Positions 10,655 through 21,373 are shown, counted from the stretch's first letter. The stretch is 64,000 bases of DNA from Achatina immaculata (GCA_009760885.1 CM019709.1:34806126-34870125); one strand, 5' to 3'. A program made the numbers and translations. The notes: generated by a model from the sequence alone, not told the origin.

Positions 10655-10912
10655 GCTTCAGAAGGTATATTAAATACCAGATGTAGAAAGTGTGAAAGAG
10701 AACACAAGCAAAACTTATGTATGCACAAGAGATGAGGGAAAAAAAGACCAAGGGGTAAACCGAGAAAGAGATGGAAAGACAACCTAGAAGAGGATATAAA
10801 AGAAATTAGTGTCACCAACAGGAAAGAAGCTTAGGAATAGAGAGGAGCGGAGGCGAGCTTTATCTACAGCAATGAGCCTTAATGGCTCGGAAAGCTGAAG
10901 TAAAAGACCTGC
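10655..10912 (+). mobile_element. LINE family G fragment (3' end)
   Basis: Encodes KKRPRGKPRKRWKDNLEED followed by a diverged ending around AATGAGCCTTAATGGCTCGG, which matches the 3' end of the LINE at 34250-34935 (AATGAACCTCAATAGCTCTG). Stops and gaps make it a relic. Confidence 0.6.
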
Positions 10913-10914
10913 AA

Positions 10915-11258
10915 TATCTCCCTGTAACTGCGAGCTGTTGTTCTTTGCAGCTGATGCTGTAGAGATGCTGACGCACAGCATTGCATCGGCGTGGGAGAAG
11001 GTCATGGCGGCTACCTTTTCAGTCCCAGAGTACAGCTAAAAATCAGGGAGTGTGCAATGCTTCTTTAACAGACTCCACCACCGTAGGGAGTATGGCGATC
11101 CCTGCCCCGTTAGCCAGGCTAGGCCCGATACTGGGGGTCACACGGAGAGGTGGGACAGGGTCTTGGTCAGCTATGGTTCGCTAACTCTGACGCTAGCATA
11201 TCAGCTATGGGTCTCTGATTGCCTCATTGGACAGGCGCCTTCACTCACAGAAGAAGAA
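10915..11258 (+). repeat. R350 dispersed repeat, copy 1
   Basis: Runs from CTCCCTGTAACTGCGAGCTG through GCAGCTGATGCTGTAGAG, TAACAGACTCCACCACC and GCCAGGCTAGGCC to GATTGCCTCATTGGACAGG. Seven more full or partial copies are at 19347-19690, 21374-21412, 32975-33110, 43485-43785, 49985-50300, 56565-56770 and 57972-58328. No tRNA head, no clear TIRs; SINE-like by size and by the short duplication around the 57972 copy. Family unknown to me. Confidence 0.75.
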
Positions 11259-11344
11259 GAAGAAGACGAAGAATAAGAAGAAGAAGAAGACGACGACGAA
11301 GAAGAAGAAGACGAAGAAGAAGAAGACGAAGAAGAAGAAGAAGG
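11253..11344 (+). repeat. GAA/GAC microsatellite
   Basis: AAGAAG and GACGAC runs directly after the R350 3' end, possibly its simple-sequence tail. Confidence 0.85.
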
Positions 11345-11700
11345 ACTAGATGGTGGAACTGAATACATCGGGAAAAGAAAGCGACCAACACAAGGCATGT
11401 TATTCTTTACTTCCCACCCCACCCACACGTGTCCCTGTAACCACTCCCCCGCCCTACCCATCATCGTTTTTACCCTTTCTAACTAACCCAGCCCCCACCC
11501 CCGCCCCGCAGGTCTCCAACGTGCGTCCATGTGGAAGTGGAGGAAGCAGAGTATTTATATCACTTCCTTCTTCCGGGGTTCGAACCAGGGGGAGTTTCCC
11601 AGGCCAGGTTGCCACTTCCTCCAAGAGCATTTCGGAAACAACGCGATATGTCAACACACCTGGTTTTGTTTGAATTTACATTTCGCACCCAGGCATTTCG
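11345..11700. other. No recognisable feature
   Basis: C-rich unassigned sequence. Overlapping frames on both strands reach about 100 codons but show no family motif. Confidence 0.5.
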
Positions 11701-11702
11701 TA

Positions 11703-11828
11703 TTAATCCATCCATACATCAATCCATCCATACATCAATCCATCCATACATCAATCCATCCATACATCAATCCATCCATACATCAATCCATCCATACATC
11801 AATCCATCCATACATCAATCCATCCATG
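11703..11828 (+). repeat. 16-bp minisatellite, about 8 units
   Basis: Unit ATCCATCCATACATCA, nearly perfect. Confidence 0.95.
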
Positions 11829-11924
11829 ATGGGTGAAATTAAGGAACTGTTCTAAAGAAACAGATTATTTCTGTCTCTCTGTCTGTCAGTGCATACATAT
11901 ATATACATACAGTTACATAAGGTC

Positions 11925-12212
11925 AGTCAGTCGTTTGCATGTCCTTTGCGGAACTTTGCCTCCCTAACAGCTCTCCCGTAGGCCTCTCGGTTGTAAGCAA
12001 GATGCCCTGCTGCTGATGCATCCATTCGCAGATCATTAACGATGTCTTGCAGCCATCTTCGCCTTGGTCTTCCTCTCTTTCTTTTTCCCATTACGTACCT
12101 TTCCAAGATCGTCTTCTCCAAATTATCATGACGTTTAATGTGTCCAAAATATTTACATTTTCTCTGTTTAATCCTCTTTACTAGCCAGCCTTCTTCAATA
12201 TTAAGTCCTCAT
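11925..12212 (-). mobile_element. LINE family C fragment, copy 3
   Basis: Minus strand: KRKRGRPRRRWLQDIVNDL, then REAKFRKGHAND, ending in a TGAC tail (GTCAGTCAGTC on the plus strand, about 11922-11932). Only the last 90 or so codons of the family are present, starting at the NIEEGWLVKRI block. Confidence 0.85.
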
Positions 12213-12479
12213 TACATAAGGTACACATAGAATATAAAGCAGAATGTGTGTAAAGATAATATATTGTAAATCTGGAATGCACAATATGTATACAGCAAAA
12301 AAAAAGGTTTGCGAACATAAAAACATAACAGAACCAGAATGTATGAATAGAAAACATGTTGTAAATATACAAACATTATAACAACAAAATTATGTAATGA
12401 AAACATATTTTGAAAACAGAAAAGGAATTTATGTAAAGACAATATATTGTAAATATAGAAAACAGAATATATATATGGT

Positions 12480-12706
12480 AGTACTGGGTTCAGTACCAGT
12501 AGTTGGATTTTTTCTGGTACACGCGCACATACAAAAGCCCCGGGGTCGACCCAGCCTCTAAAACTGGGTACCAGAGAAATGCGTCCAGGCGTGATACTGA
12601 CCACACTTTCATGTGTCAAAGGTCGTGAAAATACGAGACTAATATCGTATTTCTCCCCCCCCCCCCCACAACAAGGCTTAATGACATGGCAATGGGAGTT
12701 TTACCT
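12480..12706 (+). mobile_element. SINE whose tail runs into a TACA array
   Basis: SINE body from TTTTTTCTGGTACAC through CCAGGCGTGATACTGACC to GGGAGTTTTACCTTT. The 3' end passes without a break into the (TACA)n array at 12707, so the array probably grew from the SINE tail or the SINE inserted at its edge. Confidence 0.7.
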
Positions 12707-13103
12707 TTTATACATACATACATACATACATACACACATACATACATACATACATACATATACATACATACATACATACACATACATACATACATATATA
12801 CATATACATACATACATATATACATAGACACATACATACATACATACATACATACACACATACATACATACATATATACATACACACATACATACATACA
12901 CACATACATACATACATACACACATACATACATACATACATACATACACACATACATACATACATACATACATACAGACACACACATACATACATACATA
13001 CATACACATACATACATACATACATACATACATACACACATACATACATACATACATACATACATACTCACACACATACATACATACATACATATATATA
13101 TAT
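12707..13103 (+). repeat. (TACA)n microsatellite, about 400 bp
   Basis: TACA tetranucleotides with interspersed CACA and TATA. Reading frames of 117-157 codons across it (YVCM-type on the minus strand) are repeat artefacts. 13104-13335 is unassigned. Confidence 0.97.
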
Positions 13104-13334
13104 AAAACAGAATGTATATTTAGAAAACATGTTGTAAATATAGAAAACAGAGTACACGTAGAGAAAACAGAGCCTAAAGTAACAAGACATTACTTATTAA
13201 ATGAAAGGAAAAATAAATTTTCCCACGCCACAAAGTTCCGAAATTTCCGTACTGATACGTGGAAAAAAAAACAGAACGTATTTAAAGATAAACTCAAATA
13301 TGCGCCTCAGACACATGAAACTTTAACCTTTTGC

Positions 13335-13335
<1 letters not shown>

Positions 13336-13382
<47 letters not shown>
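13336..13382 (+). repeat. (GA)n microsatellite
   Basis: Uninterrupted GA dinucleotides. Confidence 0.97.
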
Positions 13383-13385
<3 letters not shown>

Positions 13386-13857
13386 CACCGCAGTCAGAGA
13401 ACTTAAGAAAAAAAACTACTTCCTCTGTACCATATGTTTGCTTACCAGTGATGAGTCGGTGCTCACGAAATTATACAGAAAAAAGAAATCGACTGCGTTC
13501 GAATCCTTGGCTGGCCTTCTCGGCAGGAAGTTGGCAGCTACCCTGCTGTACCTTCCTCGCTTCCTGGAACCCCGAAAAAAGAGGTGGGGGTGGGGGGGGG
13601 CAGTGGCATCAAAGATTTGTTTATGCTTGGAAGAAGCTGAGACAGTCTTTCTCTCTGCCAGACATCTTTGAGAGTCAGGGGTATGTTTAGAGAGCAATTC
13701 AACAAGCACAGCTCTAGTTTGACACTTCGACTGCATGTGGTCTGTGTTGTTCTTACAGAATAGTCTACGGAATGATTACAAACAGATTCTAGGTAACAAA
13801 GAGGTACACTTGCTATGTTAGATTAAAACAAAGTTTTTCCGCTCCATGAAAAAAAGT
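13383..13857. other. No recognisable feature
   Basis: Unassigned; overlapping frames of 77-119 codons on both strands with no recognisable domain and a poly-G run at 13589-13598. Confidence 0.5.
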
Positions 13858-14193
13858 ATTTACTACTAGTACTTAACTCTTTTACTACCAGTACTTAACT
13901 TTTTTACTGCCTTAACTTTCACTACTAGTATTTAACTCTTTTACTACCAGTACTTAACTCTTTTACTACCTTAACTTTCACTACTAGTATTTAACTCTTT
14001 TACTACCAGTACTTAACTTTTTTACTGCCTTAACTTTCACTACTAGTATTTAACTCTTTTACTACCAGTACTTAACTTTTTTACTGCCTTAACTTTCACT
14101 ACTAGTATTTAACTCTTTTACTACCAGTACTTAACTCTTTTACTACCAGTACTTAACTCTTTTACTATCAGTACTTAACTATTTTACTACCAG
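13858..14193 (+). repeat. 59-bp satellite built of 20-22-bp sub-repeats
   Basis: Period 59 measured between successive ACTACTAGTATTTAACTC starts (13921, 13980, 14039, 14098). Each unit is three related sub-units of the form TTTTACTACCAGTACTTAAC. 14194-14489 shows a local duplication of GTATTGGCTGTATGTAACTT and is otherwise unassigned. Confidence 0.92.
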
Positions 14194-14489
14194 ACCAAAA
14201 ACAATTCGTAGAAGACTTAAAAAACACATCCGGTTTTTTTCCCCAGGGAAATTATGTATTGGCTGTATGTAACTTATTCAAGATATGGGTCTTCACAAAA
14301 TTGTGTATTGGCTGTATGTAACTTATTCTTTTAAGATATTGGTCTTCACAAACATGAATAAAGTCGGTAAAATTAGTTCTTTAATTTCTAAGTTATTTCC
14401 TTACTTAATTTTTTTTTTCAAAGAGTCATCTACATGGCACGTACTAGGAGAAGCTCTTAGTAGTTTTAAAAGATACCCACAAGAGAAGA

Positions 14490-15112
14490 TATGGAATGGA
14501 AGACAAGGAGGACAAATTGGAAGAGGTGGAGAGTTTTGAATATCTTGGATCACTGCTAACTAATAATGGAGATGCAATGATGGAAATTAAAAGGAGGACA
14601 TCTATCGCTTTTCAGAAAGTAAAACAAATAAAGAATCTGTGGAGAGGAACAGACAGAACTACAAAAATAAGATTTTTAAGGGCATGCCTCTTTCCCATCG
14701 CAACATATGCCTGTGAGACCTGGCCATTTAACAAAACAGCTGAGAAACACATAGATGCCTTTGAATGTAAATGCTACAGAGGAGTTATTCACATATCATA
14801 GGCACAAAAATGAACAAATATATCCATACTTAATATAGAAGAAGGCTGGTAGTAAAGAGGATTAAACAAAGAAAACTTAAATATTTTGGACACATTAAAC
14901 ACGTCACGAGAATTTAGAGAAGACCGTCTTGGAAGGGTACATAATGGGAAAAAGAAAGATAGAAAAACCAAGACGAAGATTTCTGCAAGACATCGTTAAT
15001 AATCTGCGAATGGATGCTCCAGCAACAGGGCATCTTGCCTACAACCGAGAAGCCTACAGGAGAGCTGTTAGGAAGGCAAAGTTCCGCAAGGGACATGCTA
15101 ATGACTGACTGA
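14490..15112 (+). mobile_element. LINE family C fragment, copy 4
   Basis: Longer copy beginning in the reverse transcriptase C-terminus (EEVESFEYLGSLLTNNGDAM) and running through TYACETWPFNKTAEKHI to FRKGHAND, then a TGACTGACTGAT tail. A stop and frameshifts after 14801 break it. The 5' end of LINE F begins about 40 bases further on. Confidence 0.85.
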
Positions 15113-15149
15113 TTGACTCGAAGATATTTTATAAACGGTCTTTTTGGCA

Positions 15150-15405
15150 CGCCCAGTGTGGTACCCGGGACCTGGGCACGTGCCTGAGAAACAAAGAGTA
15201 GGACCACTGTACCTTACCATGCATGATCGTAAAAGGCGACTAAAGAAGATTCGACACAGGGCCAGTAAACCCTCTCTAGTAAAAATAAACATCAGAGTCC
15301 TACAGAAACATCGACAAGAGAGTCTGAATGTCAAGTCTTGGCGGAGCAGTCAGGGACTGAGGCAAGGAAAACAACAATGACGAAGTGATGAAAAGAATGA
15401 GAAGG
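15150..15405 (+). promoter_or_regulatory. LINE family F 5' leader
   Basis: Starts GTGTGGTACCCGGGACCTGG and contains CATGCATGATCGTAAAAGGC, both shared with the LINE A leader at 2429-2626. It is in the right orientation for the endonuclease at 16108 but is separated from it by a 0.68-kb minisatellite. Confidence 0.65.
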
Positions 15406-15427
15406 TCTCCGGTCTGACATATTCATT

Positions 15428-16105
15428 GGCCAACCCCTCTTGGCCACTCCCAAGCAGCAACTAAGGATAACTCAATCCTTGGCGACCCCCCCAAGCAACA
15501 CCCAAGGATAGCTCAGTCCTTGGCGACCCTCCAAGCAATAACTAAAGATAGCTCAGTCATATGCCAGCTCAAAGCAATAACTAAGGATACCTCAGTTATT
15601 GGCCACCCCAAAGCAATAACTAAGGATACCTCAGTCCTTAGCCACCCCAAAGCAATAACTAAGGATACCTCAATTCTTGGCCACCCCAAAGCAATAACTA
15701 AGGATACCTCAGTCCTTTGCAATCCCCTCTTGGCCACCCCCGATCAACAACTAAGGATATCTTTGTCTTTGGCCATCCCCTCTTCGTCACCCCAATTAAT
15801 AATTAAGGATACCTCAGTCCTTGGCAATCCCCTCTTGGCCACCCCCGATCAACAACTAAGGATATCTCAGGCCTTGGCCACCCCCTCTTGTCCACCCCAA
15901 GCAACTACTAAGGATATCTCAGGCCTTGGCCACCCCCAATCAACAACTAAGGATAACACAATCCTTGGCCACCCCAAGCAAGAACTAAGGATAACACAAT
16001 CCTTGGCCACCCCAAGCAACAACTAAGGATAACACAATCCTTGGCCACCCCAAGCAAGAACTAAGGATAACACAATCCTTGGCCACCACCCCAAGCAAGA
16101 ACTAA
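15428..16105 (+). repeat. 38-46-bp minisatellite inside LINE F leader, about 16 units
   Basis: Core CTAAGGATACCTCAGTCCTT then GGCCACCCC. Central units are 39 bp, so a 168-codon frame stays open (15520-16026), but it is only the repeat read in frame. The last units run into the endonuclease region of LINE F. Confidence 0.9.
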
Positions 16106-16107
16106 GG

Positions 16108-17035
16108 ATAGAAGCCTGGAATATCCGCACCATGTCTGAGACTAAGAAAGCAGCGCAAGCAGTTCAAGAGATGCAGAGATACAGTTTAAACATACTAGGA
16201 TTAACCGAGGTCAGGACGACCAGATCAGGGATGATTGCAACAATCACAGGAGAAACCATCTGCTACTCAAGCAGAACAGATGACACACATTACGAAGGTG
16301 TAGCTATATTGATGGACAACATGGTAGAAAAGAGCCTACTAGAATGAGCACCTCTCAACTCACGAACAATACGAGCCAGATTCTAATCCGAACTCACTTA
16401 GAGCACCATCTTACAATGTTGTGGATCCACTGAATGGGCAGAAGAAGAACAAAAATAGGAATTTTACAAATGCCTTCAGGATCAGATAGATAGGACACAA
16501 ACACACAATATTCTCCTGGTAATGGGAGATTTCAATGCAAAGGTAGGAGTGAACAACCAAGGATATGAACAATTCATGGCGAAACATGGCACAGGATCAA
16601 GGAATAATAATGGAGAACGAATGGCAGACGTATTCAGAGAAAATTGATTTATTATAGGAGGTAATATCTTTCAACACAAGAGAATACACAAGACTACTTG
16701 GAATTCACCAGATGGTGAAACCAGCAACCAAATCGATTATATAAAAATAGAAGAAACTGGAGAGGGTCACTTTGTGATTTGAAGGCAATGAGAGGAGTTA
16801 TGTCGGAAGTGACCACCAGTTGCTGCTCGCTAAGATAATACTGAAATTGAGGAGAGTGAGGAGAGAAATAGAAAAGCCAATCTTCAACTACCAACACCTA
16901 AAGGAACCACTAATCAGAACACAGTTCACTCTGGAACTCACAAACAGATTCCAAGCATTAGACGACACAACAAATGAAACACTAGATGGGCAATACCTAA
17001 GAGTCCAAGAAATGTTTAATGATGCCAGCAAGTGC
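16108..17035 (+). pseudogene. LINE family F AP-endonuclease, degraded
   Basis: APE-type endonuclease remnant. Readable blocks in order: EAWNIRTMSETKKAAQ (catalytic N), NILGLTEVRTT (catalytic E), a broken CYxPT region, LLVMGDFNAKVG, and [15 protein letters not shown]; the final SDH block is reduced to GSDHQLLLAK out of frame near 16808. Several stops and frameshifts. The gene is cut at about 17035 by a 48-bp array; its downstream linker reappears at 18222. It is clearly diverged from LINE A. Confidence 0.8.
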
Positions 17036-17043
17036 AGACGTGC

Positions 17044-17340
17044 GTGTCTGCCTCTGTCTTGACTGTGTTATTGGGGCATTCGTTAAGCCGGTGTTGTGCC
17101 TCTGTCTTTATTGTGTTATTGGGACATTCGTTAAGGTGGTGTTGTGCCTCTGTCTTTATTGTGTTATTGGGACATTCATTAAGCCGGTGTTGTGCCTCTG
17201 TCTTTATTGTGTTATTGGGACATTCATTAAGCCGGTGTTGTGCCTCTGTCTTTATTGTGTTATTGGGACATTCATTAAGCCGGTGTTGTGCCTCTGTCTT
17301 TATTGTGTTATTGGGACATTCATTAAGTCCGTGTTGTGCC
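17044..17340 (+). repeat. 48-bp satellite, about 6 units
   Basis: Core GTTGTGCCTCTGTCTTTATT then GTGTTATTGGGACATTC. The period is a multiple of three, which explains the three overlapping 110-144-codon frames; not coding. Confidence 0.93.
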
Positions 17341-17444
17341 TTGACCAGCACGATGATTCTGATTTGTACATTCTCTTGAAGCCCTGTTTTCTGAGAGTTA
17401 ATGTATTAGTCATTCAATTGTTTCTAGCCATCCACTTCACGTTT

Positions 17445-17865
17445 CTGGATTAGTTAATCACTGTCTCCAGCCATTCTTCACTTCCAGGCTCTTTCAAACA
17501 TAAGGTTAGCAAACACACTGATACAGAAACCAAGCCAGTCCTGCCTAACACTTGATATGAGGATTTATTGATGCAATGGAAGAAAATGCAGATGGTGATG
17601 ACGATAACCTGACCGCCGGCAGGTTTCCCCTGCCACATGGCGAGTCCATTCACACTTAGGAAACTCCAGAACAGATATAAACGTCCATTTACTAGACAAA
17701 GATATCACGAAAACCATCGACTCAGGTACACATCCAAACGAAGACTAACTCGGCATTTTTTTTTCACTATCTCTCCCCCCTCCCCACTCCCAGTTTCCCA
17801 CCCCAGTCACGGGATTCACAAACCACGTGACTTTCTGGAAGGATCTCGACCCTTACCCGGACCTT
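17445..17865 (+). repeat. Unknown 0.4-kb repeat, copy 1
   Basis: Direct-orientation homolog of 18750-19138. Shared landmarks: CTGGATTAGTTAA, TTTATTGATG, ACCGCCGGCAGGTT / GACTGCCGGCTGGTT, CCACATGGC.AGTCCATTC, GTCACGGG and CACGTGAC. Not recognised; could be part of a longer mobile element or an old direct duplication. Confidence 0.6.
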
Positions 17866-17924
17866 CAAAATAAAGACTCATAAGGGCGAGAAATACCCTT
17901 TCTATTGAGGAAAAAAAACAGTTA

Positions 17925-18218
17925 TCTCCCATTTATACAAGTGTATCATTGCAACATGTGAAAAGAAACCCAGTTATCTCCCATCTACACAAGAGCATCC
18001 TTGGAACATGTGAAAAGAAACCCAGTTATCTCCCATCTACACAAGAGCATCCTTGGAACATGTGAAAAGAAACCCAGTTATCTCCCATCTACACAAGAGC
18101 ATCCTTGGAACATGTGAAAAGAAACCCAGTTATCTCCCATCTACACAAGAGCATCCTTGGAACATGTGAAAAGAAACCCAGTTATCTCCCATCTACATAA
18201 GAGTACCCTTGGAACATG
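17925..18218 (+). repeat. 52-bp satellite, about 5.5 units
   Basis: Core AACATGTGAAAAGAAACCCA then GTTATCTCCCATCTACAC. Inner units nearly identical. Confidence 0.93.
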
Positions 18219-18221
18219 TGA

Positions 18222-18460
18222 AATACAACGGAAAGACTGGAATTCAGAGGAGTCACGGAACTGAATAGAAGAGAGAAAAGCCATTAAACACAAAATTCTA
18301 ACAGCCAGGACAGAAGAGAAAGAAAATCTAAGAAGAGAATATTCACAAAAGAACGCCCAGCTTAAGAAGAAGGTGAGAAGAAATAAGAGGCAATACACAG
18401 ACACACTAGTGAAAGAAGCCAAAAGAGCCAGCAAAGAAAGGTGACTGTAGGACAGTGTAC
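18222..18460 (+). pseudogene. LINE F endonuclease-RT linker remnant
   Basis: Encodes a lysine/arginine-rich stretch (AIKHKILTARTEEKENLRRE, then NKRQYTDTLVKEAKRAS) typical of the linker between LINE endonuclease and reverse transcriptase. It lies in the right strand and order to be the continuation of 16108-17035 after 1.2 kb of inserted repeats. No reverse transcriptase follows. Confidence 0.55.
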
Positions 18461-18461
18461 C

Positions 18462-18556
18462 AAATGGTGTTGTGACTGGGCAGCGGCGATCTTTCGAGCG
18501 GAATTCCAGAAACCGGCACCTGTTTTCAACAGCATCAAGAAAAGGTATGCGTATAA
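18462..18556 (-). repeat. Fragment of the 19.7-kb MITE interior
   Basis: Plus-strand text GCACCTGTTTTCAACAGCAT matches the reverse complement of the interior of 19700-20236 (about 19940-20030). 18557-18745 is unassigned. Confidence 0.6.
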
Positions 18557-18749
18557 CATAATTTTTTTAGTGGTGGTCTTCTTCTTTCATTCTGTCCTGC
18601 TGATGTGTACAGTGTGTTAATGGAGCTTTACTTAGGCCGTATCGTATCGTAGTGATCATGTTACGCACGTGAATAGACTTTCATCTTGATCTTCGAGAGT
18701 TGAGGTTACTGGACTAGTTATACACAGAATTCCAGCTCTCACTCTCACT

Positions 18750-19138
18750 TGCTGGATTAGTTAAACACTGTTCCAGACATACTTCTCATCCAGGCTCTTC
18801 AAAACCTCACGTTGACGACAACTGGTACAGATAGTCAAGTAAATCCTTGATAACGGTGACTTGGAACATTTATTGATGGAAGGATGATAATGTTGATGAA
18901 AATAACATTAAATCTGACTGCCGGCTGGTTATCCCTGCCATGTGGCCAGTCCATTCGTACGTACAACTGCAGTACAACTAAAATGTTCATATGTTCCACG
19001 AAGACATCACACCGCACACAAAAAAAGTCCACACGTTCAAACCAAAACTGACCCCACGCACTCAGCCTTGCCCACACAATTTCCTGTCACGGGTTTTCAG
19101 CCCACGTGACCTTCTCGAAGGATCTCAGCAGGAGAAAA
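18750..19138 (+). repeat. Unknown 0.4-kb repeat, copy 2
   Basis: See copy 1 at 17445; diverged by substitutions and small gaps. 19139-19280 contains another short match to the MITE interior (GCACAGCTCCTCGGCAAGGA at 19227-19246), and 19285-19345 is CAT/CTT microsatellite. Confidence 0.6.
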
Positions 19139-19346
19139 TTAAAAAAGAAAAACCCATAATAATGCCCTTACTATCATTGTTACACGAATACTGCTATATG
19201 TGAAATTCCATGATAAAGCTGTCTGTGCACAGCTCCTCGGCAAGGACGTCCAGAATCAGATGGTATACCGTCTACCACGAGTGTTCATCATCATTATCAT
19301 CATCATCATCATCATCATTCTTCTTCTTCCTCTTCTTCTTCTATCT

Positions 19347-19690
19347 CTCTGGAACTGACTGCTCAATGTCCCTTGCAGCCAATGCTATGAATGTTCTGAA
19401 ATGCAGCACAGAGTTGGCTTGGGAGCAGGTCATGGCAGTTACTTTCTCAGAGCCTGTTTGGAGATAAAAAAAAAACCAAGAGTTGTGCAATACTTCTTTA
19501 GTAGACTCCACAGTCACGGGGACTATGGCGACCCCTGCCTCTTTAGCCAGACAAGGCCTGTTACTGAGGATACAAATGAAGAGGTGGTACAAGGACATGG
19601 TAAGCTGTGGTTCATCATTCCTGACTGTAGCATCTCAGCTATTGGTCGCTGACTGTAGCATCTCAGCTATTGGTCGCTGATTGTCAAATG
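19347..19690 (+). repeat. R350 dispersed repeat, copy 2
   Basis: GCTATGAATGTTCTG region through GTAGACTCCAC and TTTAGCCAGACAAGGCC. Its 3' part contains a 28-bp tandem duplication (CTGTAGCATCTCAGCTATTG twice, 19620-19680) absent from other copies. Confidence 0.7.
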
Positions 19691-19699
19691 TAACATCTA

Positions 19700-20236
19700 C
19701 AGGGTTATTCATAAGTTTGTCAAACATTTCAAAAATTCCCAACAAATAAAGTACTTAACGGATTATGATTATTCTAACGCCAAGAAAAGGTATGCGAAAC
19801 TCTGGGATGAAGGCTTTCTGTGCACAGCTCCTCGGCAAGGACGTCCAGGACCAAGCGAAGAAACTGTGAATCGTACTCGAGAACCGTACCATCGAAGCCC
19901 TCACCTTCATCCGGGAAATTCGCATACCACTTCTTTATACTGTTGAAAACAGGTGCTGCCTTATGGAATTTGCTCGAAATCGTCGCTGCACGGTCACAAA
20001 GGACGAGGTTCTTAGGTATTCCGAAACACAAAATGATTGCTGGCGTTTACTGAACGCTATATTTGCTACTGCTGCCTCCTAGCGGCAAACCATGGGAGCT
20101 CTGCGCACGAGCTCTAGTTAAAAAAAATAAATTTAAAGAGTTTCTTTCTCTCTTGGTATAAGAATTATCATGATCCGTTATGTAGTTTATTTGCTGCGAA
20201 ATTTTGAAATGTTTCACATTATTATGAATAACCCTG
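19700..20236 (-). mobile_element. TA-flanked MITE-like DNA transposon (537 bp)
   Basis: Imperfect terminal inverted repeats of about 50 bp: left CAGGGTTATTCATAAGTTTG, right (reverse complement) CAGGGTTATTCATAATAATG, both continuing into AAACATTTCAAAA. TA dinucleotides flank it exactly (19698-19699, 20237-20238), as in Tc1/mariner-type insertion. The interior has an 85-codon frame on the minus strand (20031-19774, with HKAAPVFNSIKKWYANF) that could be a relic of a transposase, but I do not recognise it. Interior fragments also occur at 18462-18556, 19227-19280 and 21412-21510. Confidence 0.75.
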
Positions 20237-20239
20237 TAT

Positions 20240-21085
20240 TATTGCTACACTTTTCAAGAGCTTTCACCTACATAATATTGGGGTTTCAACAATTTGGCAT
20301 AGGAGTTAAGTCACCACTGGGGCTGATGCACATCTGAAAGGACTATAAGCTGTGGTAGTGCATTATTACTGCCCCATGAGAGACCAAAACAAAAGCAGAG
20401 ACAATGAAGGCAAAACAGAGTTAGACAATAATATTCATTAGACATTGCGCTATATTTGATGGAATTCTGATTTGACGATTGGAACATTGGGAAATTTATA
20501 TTAAACTCTACAATTTGATCATTTTCAGAATCTGGAATTTATGTCAATTTATGAATGAAAAGTCAGATTCGATTGGTTGAATCTGGTCTTATTTTTTTTT
20601 TTTTTTTGGATACAACATCTATAGCAATCATTTTCTAGAAAGTTTTACTTCCATATGAAGGTATAATATGTCTCAGTTTTATGTATCGTCAAAAATTCTC
20701 CCCACGTGTCAGTTTAAGAAACAATATTTTTTTCATACAATTACAGCGAAATATATTCTGACACACGATCAATAACAAAGTATAGTTTGTCAGTTTGTGG
20801 TCAATTTTGTTATTTATTTGTTCCTTAAATTCCGGAAAAAGAGTTTTCATTTTCTAACATCCGGGTTCTTTCTTTCGGAAACGAGGATGATTAAGTTAGA
20901 ACAGAGGTTCTTAATTTTTTTTTTTTATTACAAGTAAAGAAACCCTTAAGGATTGCCACACATGCCCATATGTCACCTATGGATTGCCTAGTATGTCGTC
21001 AGATCCTCTGAATTGTCCAAAATATTCCCATTTGTCAGAATGTCGAATTGTCATTATCTCTAGTTCTACTAGTATGATTTCAGTA
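20240..21085. other. No recognisable feature
   Basis: AT-rich unassigned DNA with T-runs at about 20589-20607 and 20916-20927. No coding frame or repeat recognised. Confidence 0.55.
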
Positions 21086-21087
21086 AC

Positions 21088-21373
21088 TGGCCTGGTTGGC
21101 TCAGTGGTTAGGCGTTGGGTCTACTAATTCGGTGGTACCTGGTTCAAGTTCTTGCAATGGGGAATTTTATTTTTGTTCTGGTACACACCAAAAAGACCCC
21201 TGTGGTCCATTCAGCCTCTAAAAATGGGTACTAGAGAAATCTGGGAAGGTAAATGCCGGCCAGGCGTGATACTGACCGCATCACACTTTCACGTGCCTGT
21301 GGTCTTGGAAATATGAGCTTAACACTGTATCCCCAGAACGTCTTAATGGCACGGGAACGGAGATTTTACCTTT
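21088..21373 (+). mobile_element. tRNA-headed SINE, full length
   Basis: Best SINE copy in the window. The head has a pol III A box (TGGCTCAGTGG, 21097-21107) and B box (GGTTCAAGTTC, 21141-21151) at tRNA spacing. The body has TGGTACACACC, ATGGGTACTAGAGAAAT, CCAGGCGTGATACTGACC and a 3' end GGAGATTTTACCTTTAG. Other copies or parts: 3325, 6128, 12480, 37385, 47735, 54127 and 55795. Confidence 0.82.

Noticed and set aside
11201..11464. Poly-Ser frame on the minus strand
   Set aside because: GAA/GAC microsatellite read on the opposite strand.
15520..16026. 168-codon frame with repeating AITKDTSV
   Set aside because: 39-bp minisatellite; neighbouring units of other lengths break it.
17445..19138. 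LTR retrotransposon with 0.4-kb LTRs
   Set aside because: No TG..CA ends, primer-binding site, gag or pol; the copies are too diverged and the space between is minisatellite and LINE.
21088..21170. Possible genuine tRNA gene
   Set aside because: A and B boxes are present, but the stem pairing is poor and the sequence continues into a SINE body shared with other copies.
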